Assembly (NCBI RefSeq): GCF_002294725.1
Contig: NZ_NSFT01000013.1
Coordinates: 81,767 to 145,766, forward strand
Direction of reading: 5' to 3'
From: Mesorhizobium sp. WSM4313
Lineage (GTDB): Bacteria > Pseudomonadota > Alphaproteobacteria > Rhizobiales > Rhizobiaceae
Length of the DNA stretch: 64,000 nt
The notes under the pieces are model-generated. The model was not told the origin of the DNA. It did no database searches and was given only the letters and a program-made list of their open reading frames with translations. Positions 35,185 through 43,844 of this stretch are shown here, in pieces. The first letter of the stretch is position 1; every line of letters begins with the position of its first letter. The position numbers were made by a program, and so were the translations under genes.

Positions 35185-36003
35185 ATGCTGATCCGCTACG
35201 GCTATGAGATCACGCTGACCTGCCAGCAACCGACCGCATTGGTATGCCTGCTATCGGTCCACGACGACCGCGCGGCCGACATCAGGAGCCCCGAAACGGT
35301 CTTCACCACGCCCGATGTTCCGACATCGACCTACCATGATCTCTTTGGCAACCGATGCCGGCGGCTTGTCGCCCCCGCGGGCGACCTGACGATGTGGGGC
35401 GATGCAACGATCGAGGACAACGGCAAGATAGACAGGCTACTGCCAGCTGCCCGCGAAGTAGCGGTGTGGGATTTGCCGGACGGCTGCCTTGTCTACCTGA
35501 TGGGCAGCCGCTATTGCGAAACCGATCGTCTCAGCCAGGCGGCGTGGGACATGTTTGGCGCCACTGCCCCAGGTTGGGGCCGCGTGCAAGCAATCTGCGA
35601 CTTCGTCCACCGTCATATTCGATTCGACTACATGCAGGCCAGATCGACGCGAACGGCCTTCGAGGCGTACCAGGAACGCATAGGCGTCTGCCGCGACTTC
35701 GCCCATCTCGCGCTGACTTTGTGCCGCTGCCTCAATATTCCTGCACGCTATGTCAACGGACATCTCGGCGACATCGGGGTCCCGGTCGTCGACCCCATGG
35801 ACTTCAGCGCCTGGATCGAGGTCTTCTTGGACGGTGCTTGGCATACTTTTGATCCCCGAAACAACACGCCCAGGATTGGCAGGATCGTCGTCGCCCGCGG
35901 CCGCGATGCAGCCGACATTCCGCTCATCAACTCCTTCGGCCCGCATGTTCTCAAAGGGTTTCGGGTCTGGACCTACGAAGTGCAGAACCTTCATCTCACA
36001 TGA
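35185..36003 (+). CDS. Transglutaminase-like cysteine protease-fold protein
   Basis: A 272-residue protein with an N-terminal beta domain and a transglutaminase-like core: HIRFDYMQARSTRTAFEAY, the catalytic Cys in RIGVCRDFAHLALTLCR, PARYVNGHLGD, then DFSAWIEVFLDGAWHTFDPR. The family's catalytic His usually precedes AW (as in DFHAW); here that position is Ser. The Asp in TFDPR is present. This may be inactive or use a displaced base. Such proteins are usually predicted peptidases or amidases of unknown substrate. Confidence 0.87.
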   Translation: MLIRYGYEITLTCQQPTALVCLLSVHDDRAADIRSPETVFTTPDVPTSTYHDLFGNRCRRLVAPAGDLTMWGDATIEDNGKIDRLLPAAREVAVWDLPDGCLVYLMGSRYCETDRLSQAAWDMFGATAPGWGRVQAICDFVHRHIRFDYMQARSTRTAFEAYQERIGVCRDFAHLALTLCRCLNIPARYVNGHLGDIGVPVVDPMDFSAWIEVFLDGAWHTFDPRNNTPRIGRIVVARGRDAADIPLINSFGPHVLKGFRVWTYEVQNLHLT

Positions 36004-36210
36004 AGAGGGCGGGGCGCGGCCTCTCGATCTGTTGAATTAGGGGTCGTTGCTGGCGCAATCCTGTTGGGCTGCTTCTGACAAGAAAGCGGGGCCGGAGGCA
36101 GACTGTCCGGTTTCGGGCTTCGGATGTTCAATATCGGATCTTCGGGCCGGTGCGCGCATCGTGAGCTAAGCCAAGCAGAGCTATCCTCGCATACAACACG
36201 CCCAGACGCG

Positions 36211-36798
36211 TCACGAAGCCTCGTCATCCAGACGTGGCTGGATCAGCGCCCGCGCCGCGTCTGCTCCTGCCGCCAGGATGCGATCCGACAGTTCCGTCCC
36301 TTCAACGGCCCGGGCCATCTGAAGGGCGCCGATAAGGGTCGCAAAGATGCCCAGCGCAACGCCCTCCGGATCCCGGACCTGCGGCGACAGTTCCGCCGAT
36401 ACCTGACGCACCTGGGTCAGCAAGCGCTCGGTATAGAGTTGACGTGTTTCGGTAGGCTCGCGTGCGATTTCGGGCAACAACGCGGCAGACGCGCAGCCCT
36501 GTCCCGGATTGTCCCGGTGCACCGCCGACAGATAGGCATCGATGGCCATATCCAGGCCGCCGGCGGCCAACGCTTGGCGGATTTGGTCTGACTGAGCCTC
36601 CAGAGCCGCTGCCACGCTTTCACGGACAAGCGCCGCCTTGGATTGAAAATGCGGATAGAAAGCCCCGTTGGTCAGCCCGGCGTCTTTCATGACGCTTGCC
36701 AGACCGGACGCAGCGATGCCGTCACCGCGAAAACGGTTGGCGGCAACCTCCAAGATCCGGTTGCGCGATGCGTCCTTCCGACCCTTTTCATAGCGCAT
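36211..36798 (-). CDS. TetR-family transcriptional repressor
   Basis: A 195-residue TetR protein: N-terminal helix-turn-helix (RILEVAANRFRGDGIAASGL, DAGLTNGAFYPHFQSKAAL) and C-terminal ligand domain resembling TetR_C subgroups with GCASAALLPEIARE. It is divergent from an SDR gene with a nested palindromic operator between them, so it probably represses both. The inducer is unknown. Confidence 0.92.
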   Translation of the reverse strand: MRYEKGRKDASRNRILEVAANRFRGDGIAASGLASVMKDAGLTNGAFYPHFQSKAALVRESVAAALEAQSDQIRQALAAGGLDMAIDAYLSAVHRDNPGQGCASAALLPEIAREPTETRQLYTERLLTQVRQVSAELSPQVRDPEGVALGIFATLIGALQMARAVEGTELSDRILAAGADAARALIQPRLDDEAS

Positions 36799-36823
36799 GG
36801 CCGCGGTTCCTTTCTTCTATTGC

Positions 36824-36856
36824 ATTATGAGTGTAATGTGATATTACGATCATAAT
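36824..36856. promoter_or_regulatory. Nested palindromic operator between tetR-like and SDR genes
   Basis: Two inverted repeats share one centre near 36840: outer arms ATTATGA / TCATAAT (36824-36830, 36850-36856) and inner arms GTAAT / ATTAC (36833-36837, 36843-36847). This 33-bp dyad, 26 bp before the TetR start and 46 bp before the SDR start, has the size and position expected for a TetR operator. Confidence 0.78.
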
Positions 36857-36901
36857 TCAACTTGGGCGAAAAAGCTAGCCCTCATGATTTTGGAGCACCA
36901 A

Positions 36902-37717
36902 ATGAACAGGAATTCGGGAAAGACCGCGCTCGTCACAGGAGCCTCCTCGGGCATCGGCCGCGCCAGCGCGGAAGCGTTGGCGCGAGCAGGATATACCGTG
37001 TTTGGAACAAGTCGCCGCGAGCTCGCCGACAGCCCGAACGGAGTAACCATGCTCGTTTGCGACGTGACCGACGATGAGGCCATCGCCGCGCTCGTTTCAA
37101 CGATATACACGCAGACCGGCCGCATCGATCTGCTGGTCAACAATGCCGGCGTCGGCCTGCTTGGAGGAGCCGAGGAATCCTCCGTCGCCCAGGTGCAAGG
37201 CTTGTTCGACGTCAATCTGTTCGGCGTCATGCGAGTGACCAATGCAGTGTTGCCGTCGATGCGGCGGCAGGGCGAAGGACGCATCATCAATATCGGCTCG
37301 ATCCTGGGATTGGTACCCGCGCCATATTCGGCGCATTACTCCGCGGTCAAGCACGCGCTCGAAGGTTACTCGGAATCGCTCGATCATGAGGTTCGCGCCT
37401 TCAACATACGCGTCTCGGTCATCGAGCCGGCATTCGTGCGCACCGTCTTCGACCAGAATGGGATTGAGCCGGATTCCGTCTTGAAGGAATACGATCGGGC
37501 GCGAGCCGGGTTCAAGGCGCTGCTTGCCGATGTGATGCCCAAAGCCGATCGCCCCGAAGTGGTGGCGGATGTGGTCGTCAAGGCAGCGACCGATGCCCGT
37601 CCGCGACGGCGCTATACCGCCGGCAAGGCAGCGCGCCAGGTCAGCCTGCTGCGTCGCTTCGCGCCTGCCGGAATGTTCGACAAGACCTTACGCAAGCAGT
37701 TTCGCCTGCCCGTCTAA
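36902..37717 (+). CDS. Short-chain dehydrogenase/reductase
   Basis: A 271-residue classical SDR: NAD(P)-binding TGASSGIG near residue 13, NNAG, catalytic Ser in IGSILG and YSAVK (Tyr-x-x-x-Lys). Arg residues around TSRRE suggest NADP preference (inference). ATG at 36902 follows GGAG; another ATG at 36884 lacks one. The substrate is unknown; a quinone oxidoreductase-like gene lies 80 bp downstream. Confidence 0.93.
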   Translation: MNRNSGKTALVTGASSGIGRASAEALARAGYTVFGTSRRELADSPNGVTMLVCDVTDDEAIAALVSTIYTQTGRIDLLVNNAGVGLLGGAEESSVAQVQGLFDVNLFGVMRVTNAVLPSMRRQGEGRIINIGSILGLVPAPYSAHYSAVKHALEGYSESLDHEVRAFNIRVSVIEPAFVRTVFDQNGIEPDSVLKEYDRARAGFKALLADVMPKADRPEVVADVVVKAATDARPRRRYTAGKAARQVSLLRRFAPAGMFDKTLRKQFRLPV

Positions 37718-37797
37718 GCAGCCCAACGAGGTCTGCCAGCTTAGGAGCCCGGCTCGTCTCGCACGGGTCATCGAAAGCCCTTTCAGAAAGTGAACAG

Positions 37798-38799
37798 ATG
37801 AAAGCCTTTGTCGTCGATAAATATGGAAAGAAGGGCAAACTGCGGCTTGCCGAGGTGCCCGAGCCGGATCTGCAGGATAATGATGTCCTGGTCGAGATCC
37901 ATGCCGCCGGCGTGAACCTTCTGGACTGCAAGGTCCGCGACGGTGAGTTCAAACTCATCCTGCCGTATCGCCCTCCCTTTATCCTGGGCCACGATGTGGC
38001 AGGCATAATCGTCCGGGTCGGATCGAAAGTCCGCAAATTCAAACCTGGCGACGAAGTCTATGCGCGGCCGCGCGATGGCCGGGTCGGGACATTCGCACTA
38101 TCCATAGCCATGAATGAAGCCGATGTGGTCCTCAAGCCAAAAAATCTAAGCATGGAAGAGGCCGCCTCGATCCCGCTCGTCGGCCTGACTGCCTGGCAGG
38201 TCCTAGTCGAAAAAGCCCACCTGAAGAAGGGCCAAAAAGTCTTCATCCAGGCCGGGTCCGGCGGTGTGGGGACTTTCGCCATCCAGTTGGCCAAGCATCT
38301 TGGCGCGACAGTCGCGACAACAGCAAGCGCGGCGAGCACCAATCTGGTCAATAGTCTCGGCGCTGATATCGTCGTCGACTACAAGAAAGACGATTTCGAA
38401 AAAGTCCTGCAGGGTTATGACGTCGTTCTAAATAGCCAGGACGCCAAAACGCTTGAAAAATCCCTGCATGTGCTGAAGCCGGGCGGCAAGCTGATCTCCA
38501 TCTCCGGTCCGCCGGATCCCGAATTTGCCAGTGAAAAGAGCCTCAACGAAGTCCTTAAACTGGTCGTGCGCCTGCTGAGCCACGGCATACGCCGCAAGGC
38601 CAAACGCGCCGGTGTCGGCTATTCGTTCCTGTTCATGCGGGCGCAGGGTGATCAGTTGGGCAAGATCACGTCGCTCATCGAATCCGGCGTCAGACGCCCA
38701 GTCGTCGATCGGGTCTTCCCATTCGAACGGACCAACGAGGCATTGGCTTATGTCGAGGCCGGACGAGCAAAAGGCAAGGTCGTCATCAAGGTCAGGTAG
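37798..38799 (+). CDS. Medium-chain quinone oxidoreductase-like reductase
   Basis: A 333-residue zinc-independent MDR protein: start MKAFVVDKYGKKGKLRLAEV, GHDVAGIIVRVG, the NADPH-binding GSGGVGTFAIQLAKHLGA and a C-terminal catalytic domain ending GKVVIKVR. No zinc-ligand cysteines occur. Such proteins reduce quinones or enones. It is likely co-transcribed with the SDR gene, suggesting detoxification or redox metabolism under TetR control. Confidence 0.92.
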   Translation: MKAFVVDKYGKKGKLRLAEVPEPDLQDNDVLVEIHAAGVNLLDCKVRDGEFKLILPYRPPFILGHDVAGIIVRVGSKVRKFKPGDEVYARPRDGRVGTFALSIAMNEADVVLKPKNLSMEEAASIPLVGLTAWQVLVEKAHLKKGQKVFIQAGSGGVGTFAIQLAKHLGATVATTASAASTNLVNSLGADIVVDYKKDDFEKVLQGYDVVLNSQDAKTLEKSLHVLKPGGKLISISGPPDPEFASEKSLNEVLKLVVRLLSHGIRRKAKRAGVGYSFLFMRAQGDQLGKITSLIESGVRRPVVDRVFPFERTNEALAYVEAGRAKGKVVIKVR

Positions 38800-39343
38800 G
38801 CAATTCCCTTGCTCTTAGAAACGCAAGACAGGCCTCGGCCGATATCATTCAAGGAGCAAGCCCGTTGACCAGCATAGTCGTTCGGGGAGCCGACTTTCGC
38901 AAGCGCCAACAGCATCCTTAGACGGGCGTGGCGGCGTATGGCTGGCCGCCGGATCAGGGCCGACACCGGAGCGGCAGGTCTTGACCGCAATCGACGAAAA
39001 GCAGCGGTTAGGGAAACAACCTTAGGTTGCCAACTTCGGCCGCACTGCGCGCTGGTGGGGCAAGAGAGCCATGAAAGTCGCAATCAACGCCTGCATGGAA
39101 GATGCTAACTGATCGAAATCAAAGCCGCTCTCGTTCGCGGTCTTCCAAACTGTACCGGCGACTACAGAGAAGGTTTAGAAAGCTGGTCATTTCGCGCATC
39201 GGGCCCCAAAAGCGCCGCTAGATACAGAAACCGCTCAGCCGATTACATCAGTTCTTTCAGCGACTAAGGTGGGGTGCGCATGTGCCTCGACAATCGGCGA
39301 CGCCTCCGTTGTCGGTGTCATTGCACAGCGCTAGATTAAGCTT
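38800..39343. other. Intergenic region
   Basis: About 540 bp with no supported open frame or RNA gene. Both flanking genes read rightward. No terminator with a clear stem and T-run was found after the reductase gene, and no known operator was seen upstream of the CheB-CheR kinase. Confidence 0.4.
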
Positions 39344-42300
39344 ATGACATCGCAGACCCCCCTCATCGTAGGTATCGGCGCCTCGGCTGGGGGTATTCCG
39401 GCACTTGAGGGTTTTTTCCGAGAACTTCCCAACGACAGCGGGATGGCATTTATCATTGTAACCCATCTCAGCCCCGAACGGCGTAGCTTGCTGCACGAGG
39501 TCATCGGCCGTTATACCGCGATTTCCGTTCTTGTTGCCGAAGAGGGGGCGGAGCTGCGGGCGAACACGGTACATGTCATGCCCGAGGGCAAGATCCTGAC
39601 GGTTAGGGATGGCAGACTGCGGCTGACGGACGACGATCCGGTGCACCGGGAACGCAAGCCGATCGATATACTCTTCGCCTCGTTGGCCAAAGATCAGGGC
39701 GAGAATGCAGTTGGCATCGTGCTCTCCGGTGGCGATTCCGATGGAACGCTCGGGGTCAAGGCAATCAAGGAGAGCGGCGGCATTACGATGGCGCAGGCGC
39801 ATGATGGCTCGGGTCCCCGAAATCCGGAAATGCCCGCCAGCGCCATGGCAAGCGGTCTGATCGACTTTGCCGAGCCGGTCGAGCATATGGCTGAACGACT
39901 GCTCCAGATCCGGGAAAGCCTCAGCGCGCTCGACGGTCTCATCAATCATGAACAGGACCGACAACGCGACCAAGTTCAGCGCGTTCAAAAAGAGATTTCG
40001 ACCCTGCTGCGCAGCCACACGGGACACGACTTTTCCGGATATAAGCCTCGGACCTTTATGCGCCGTGTCGCCAGACGGATGAAGGTTGTTCACTTGCAAA
40101 CGCTCGAGGCCTATCTGCAGCGCCTCCACGATGACCCTTCCGAGGTGCTGGCGCTGTTCCGGGACCTGCTCATCAACGTCACCAATTTCTTCCGCGACAA
40201 CGATGCCTTCTCAGCACTGAAGGAACAAGTACTGCCGCGGCTGTTTGAGGGGCGCGGTGCCGACGAAACGATCCGGCTGTGGGTGCCCGGATGCGCCACC
40301 GGCGAAGAAGTCTACTCGCTGGGCATTTTGATGCGCGAGCAGATGGAGGGACTCGAGATCACGCCCCGGGTTCAGATCTTTGCCACGGATATCGATGAGG
40401 AGGCGCTGTCGGTCGCACGGGCTGGACGCTATCCGCCCGCCCTTTTGGCGGACGTGAATGCCGAGAGGCTCAAGCGCTTCTTCCGCCGCGACGGCGTCAG
40501 TTATGTCGTCTCCAAGGATGTGCGCGAGATCTGCATCTTTTCTCCGCACAACGTCATCTCCGATCCGCCGTTCTCGCGCATGGACCTCGTCTCCTGCCGG
40601 AACCTGTTGATCTACCTCGGCGGTGAACTCCAGAGCCAGGTGATCCCGACTTTCCATTACGCGCTCAAGCCGGGGGGCTATCTCTTCCTCGGTACCTCTG
40701 AAGGTGTCGCCCGGCACGCCGATTTGTTTGCGCCGCTCGACAAGCAAAACCGCATCTTCCAGGCCCGCGACCACGGCGGCGTATCGCGGTTGCGCCGTCT
40801 ACCAATGGCCGTAGACCATTCAGGCCTGCGGAGGCGGGGCGTTACGTCTGACCGTGACCAATTTGATGCAAACGGCGTCCAGCTGCGCCAGCGGGCCGAG
40901 TTGCAGGTTCTCGAACGGCATGCGCCGGCGCATGTAGTGATCACCCACGATGGAGAGATCCTCCATTATTCTTCGAATACCGACCGCTTCCTCGGAATGC
41001 CCAGGGGCGCGCCCAACCGGCACCTGTTCGATCTGGCACGGCGCGAGCTGCGGGCTGACCTTCGGGCAGCTCTGCGTCAGGCAATGGAGACAGGGCGTTC
41101 CGCCAGCCGTCAGGTGTTGATGCTCGACGAGAACGGCGAGGACGGCAACATCACCAACTTGACGATAGAGCCTCTAGACGGCCCTAAAGGGCGTGAATCG
41201 CTGTATCTTGTCCTGTTCACGCCGGTCGGGCACTGGCGGCGCCCGTCCACGGTCGAAGGCGCGGAACGGCAAGCAGAAGAAGCTGAGGCGATGGCGGAAG
41301 GCGAGCTGCGGGAGTTGCGCGAACGTCTCCAATCCACAATCGAGGAATACGAGACCGCCCTTGAGGAGCTTAAGTCATCCAACGAGGAACTGGTTTCCGT
41401 CAACGAGGAGGCTCAGTCGACGAACGAAGAGCTTGAGGCCTCCAAGGAGGAGATGCAGTCGCTCAACGAGGAACTGACCACGATCAACGCAGAACTGGCG
41501 AGCAGCGTTGAGGATCTCGACCGCGCGAACGCCGATTTGAGGAACCTATACGCCGCCACACAGATCGCCACGGTATTCCTCGACGGCAATCTCGTGATTC
41601 GTAACTTTACTCCCGCCGCGGCCGATTTCTTCGGCCTGCGTCAAGCGGACATCGGAAGGCCCCTGACCGAACTGGCGGGGGCGTTGCAGTATCCCGATCT
41701 GGAAACGCAGGTGCGCGAGGTCTTTCGCTCAGGCGAAGGCATCGAACGCCAGCTTTCCACTGAAGACGGTGGAACGCACTACCTAGTGCGCCTCGCTCCA
41801 TACCGCAACCAGGATGAGGAGGTCGGCGGTGTCGTCATCACCATCGTAGACGTCGCCTCGCTCGTGCGAGCGGAGCAACAGCAGAAGGTTCTGATTTCGG
41901 AATTGAACCACCGGGTCAAGAACATGCTCGCCGTGGTCATCAGCATTGCAAAGAGCACACGCAAGACGGCGCCCTCTCTAGAGCATTTTTCGGAGAACCT
42001 CATTGGTCGTCTACATGCCATGGCCCGCGCCTATTCGCTTCTGTCCGAGGCTGACTGGACGAAGGTGTCGATCCGCGATCTCGTCCGTGCGGAGGCTGAG
42101 ACCTTCGGCGTGGAGCGCCTGGAGCTGGAAGGGGCCGAGGTGGCACTTGCGCCGCAGCACGCGCTTTCGCTGGGCATGGTGATTCATGAGATTGCGACGA
42201 ACGCAGCCAAGTACGGTGCTCTATCGAACGGTACCGGTGCTGTCTCTGTGAATTGGAAGCATGAGCACGGACGCATTCGGCTTCAATGGATCGAAAAGGG

Positions 42301-42442
42301 CGGCCCCAAAGTCCAAGCGCCGGAACGAAAGGGCTTCGGCCTTGTTCTGGTCGAGGGACAGGTGAAACAACAATTGGGCGGCGAGTTGGACCTAAGGTTT
42401 CCCCCAGGAGGATTTGTTCTTGAATTGAGCTTTCCGCTGTAA
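39344..42442 (+). CDS. CheB-CheR-PAS-HWE histidine kinase fusion
   Basis: A 1032-residue protein with: a CheB methylesterase domain (1-190; GIGASAGGIPALEGF, LSGGDSDGT); a CheR methyltransferase domain (~205-470; RDLLINVTNFFRD, VPGCATGEEVYSL); a heptad coiled coil with repeated ELxSxNEELxS units (~640-730); a PAS domain (~740-850); and an HWE-type kinase (LISELNHRVKNMLAVV; IHEIATNAAKYGAL). No membrane segment is visible, so it is likely cytoplasmic. The presumed partner is the response regulator 19 bp downstream. Confidence 0.95.
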   Translation: MTSQTPLIVGIGASAGGIPALEGFFRELPNDSGMAFIIVTHLSPERRSLLHEVIGRYTAISVLVAEEGAELRANTVHVMPEGKILTVRDGRLRLTDDDPVHRERKPIDILFASLAKDQGENAVGIVLSGGDSDGTLGVKAIKESGGITMAQAHDGSGPRNPEMPASAMASGLIDFAEPVEHMAERLLQIRESLSALDGLINHEQDRQRDQVQRVQKEISTLLRSHTGHDFSGYKPRTFMRRVARRMKVVHLQTLEAYLQRLHDDPSEVLALFRDLLINVTNFFRDNDAFSALKEQVLPRLFEGRGADETIRLWVPGCATGEEVYSLGILMREQMEGLEITPRVQIFATDIDEEALSVARAGRYPPALLADVNAERLKRFFRRDGVSYVVSKDVREICIFSPHNVISDPPFSRMDLVSCRNLLIYLGGELQSQVIPTFHYALKPGGYLFLGTSEGVARHADLFAPLDKQNRIFQARDHGGVSRLRRLPMAVDHSGLRRRGVTSDRDQFDANGVQLRQRAELQVLERHAPAHVVITHDGEILHYSSNTDRFLGMPRGAPNRHLFDLARRELRADLRAALRQAMETGRSASRQVLMLDENGEDGNITNLTIEPLDGPKGRESLYLVLFTPVGHWRRPSTVEGAERQAEEAEAMAEGELRELRERLQSTIEEYETALEELKSSNEELVSVNEEAQSTNEELEASKEEMQSLNEELTTINAELASSVEDLDRANADLRNLYAATQIATVFLDGNLVIRNFTPAAADFFGLRQADIGRPLTELAGALQYPDLETQVREVFRSGEGIERQLSTEDGGTHYLVRLAPYRNQDEEVGGVVITIVDVASLVRAEQQQKVLISELNHRVKNMLAVVISIAKSTRKTAPSLEHFSENLIGRLHAMARAYSLLSEADWTKVSIRDLVRAEAETFGVERLELEGAEVALAPQHALSLGMVIHEIATNAAKYGALSNGTGAVSVNWKHEHGRIRLQWIEKGGPKVQAPERKGFGLVLVEGQVKQQLGGELDLRFPPGGFVLELSFPL

Positions 42443-42461
42443 GGCTAAAAGTGATGGACCA

Positions 42462-42848
42462 ATGGCAGAGGGTGAAAAAGATGGCAGGCTGCGGCAATTT
42501 AGTGTCCTGATTGTTGAGGACGAGTGGCTTGTTGCCATGGACCTGGCCGACGAATTGGCGGCGGCGGGATACCATGTAGTCGGACCGGCGCTTTCCGTCT
42601 CGCTGGCTCTTGAGCTCCTTGAGCAAACGACAGTCGATGGAGCCCTTCTTGACGTCAATCTGGGGGGAGAGACGTCATATCCCATCGCGGAGAGCCTACT
42701 GGCAAAAGGCATTCCCTTTGCGTTCGTCAGCGGATATGCGGCCAGCCAGCTTCGGGCAGACTTCAAAGATTTCCTTCTGCTCAGCAAGCCAGTGCAGTCC
42801 GACGCGCTGCGTAGCGGCCTTGAACGAATGCTGCAACAGGACGTCTAG
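42462..42848 (+). CDS. Single-domain response regulator
   Basis: A 128-residue receiver domain: acidic pair in VLIVEDEW, phosphorylatable Asp in GALLDVNLGG, conserved Ser/Thr position in FAFVSGYA, and Lys in LSKPVQ. No output domain. The 19-bp gap to the HWE kinase gene indicates a two-gene operon. Such stand-alone receivers relay phosphate to other proteins or modulate the kinase. Confidence 0.93.
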   Translation: MAEGEKDGRLRQFSVLIVEDEWLVAMDLADELAAAGYHVVGPALSVSLALELLEQTTVDGALLDVNLGGETSYPIAESLLAKGIPFAFVSGYAASQLRADFKDFLLLSKPVQSDALRSGLERMLQQDV

Positions 42849-43048
42849 TCAAACCATATCCAAAAACGTGCGGCACGTTCTGTGGCCTAGGCAGTGTGTG
42901 TTGGCAAAATTCGTGCTGTTCCTGATCTCCTTTCAATGCAGCCGATACCGTGGGGGTTGTCCGCTTACAGTTCAATCCAAACGTTTCGCCGACATCAGGC
43001 GCAAAGCTGCCGCTCGCGTCTTGGATAGCTTTCGGGTCAGTCCCTCCC

Positions 43049-43156
43049 AGTGCCTATCGGTCGTTGCAGCACCGAGACAGGCCCATCATGCCCGACACTG
43101 TAAAAATATCGCGGGTTTCCGAGTAGGGGGAAAGGCGGTAGCGCTCTCCCGACTCG
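43049..43156 (+). repeat. Long direct repeat, copy B
   Basis: Same-orientation copy of the sequence at 29919-30022, with 58 identical leading bases, then minor differences (TATCGCGG for AATCGCGG and similar). It lies 157 bp before an AlpA-like/integrase pair. The remaining bases of 42849-43313 hold no recognised gene. Confidence 0.85.
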
Positions 43157-43313
43157 AACACCTGAACTCACACAACCATCCTATTTATACGCCGAGACCG
43201 CAATTTGCCGCAGTGCTTGATCGGCGCCCTTCCGGCGGAGGTGGATGCACTCTAGATCCTGATCTCTGAACAGAAGTCCGTGCACCAGGCGGACATATGC
43301 CGGCGGCGAGGTA

Positions 43314-43844
43314 ATGAAAAGCGACTCCCTTCCCTACCCTCCTCGGGGTCTCTCACGTGAAGAGGCCGCTCGTTATGTCGGAGTAGGCGTAACCAAATTT
43401 GACCAAATGGTCGCTGACCGCCGCATGCCAAAGCCGAAGAAAATAGATAGTCGTGTAATCTGGGATCGCCTCAAACTGGAGGCTGCGTTCGCCGATCTCC
43501 CCGGCGACGATGAAGAGAATATTTGTCGACTTTCTCTTGCAAGGGAATCATCGTCGAGAATAGTCTTGGCCCCTGATGGAACAGCGCCTGAAAGACAAAT
43601 ATCCGGGCTTGTCTTCCTACAAGGATCGGCATGGCACGACGCGGTGGCGCTACCGCGCCAACGGACGTCTGGTAACGCTGCCCGCACCGAACGATGTAGG
43701 TTTCAAGGAAGCCTATCAAGCCGCGGTCGAGGGCCGGAAAATCCACAAAGCGCTGGTTGTGACGATGCCGGGTGCTGCCTTGCCGGGAACCTTCGGTGCG
43801 GCGGGGCAGAGATTGAAGGCATCGGTCAAGTGGCTCGCCCATGA
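43314..43844 (+). CDS. AlpA/excisionase-like helix-turn-helix protein (3' end doubtful)
   Basis: The first ~65 residues (MKSDSLPYPPRGLSREEAAR, YVGVGVTKFDQMVADRRMP, VIWDRLKLEAAFADLPGDD) form a typical excisionase-like winged helix found before rhizobial integrases. The open frame then runs far into the integrase gene (269 bp overlap) with low-complexity residues. This suggests a lost stop or frameshift near 43515; the functional protein is probably about 70-90 residues. Such proteins control integrase direction or expression. Confidence 0.65.
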   Translation: MKSDSLPYPPRGLSREEAARYVGVGVTKFDQMVADRRMPKPKKIDSRVIWDRLKLEAAFADLPGDDEENICRLSLARESSSRIVLAPDGTAPERQISGLVFLQGSAWHDAVALPRQRTSGNAARTERCRFQGSLSSRGRGPENPQSAGCDDAGCCLAGNLRCGGAEIEGIGQVARP

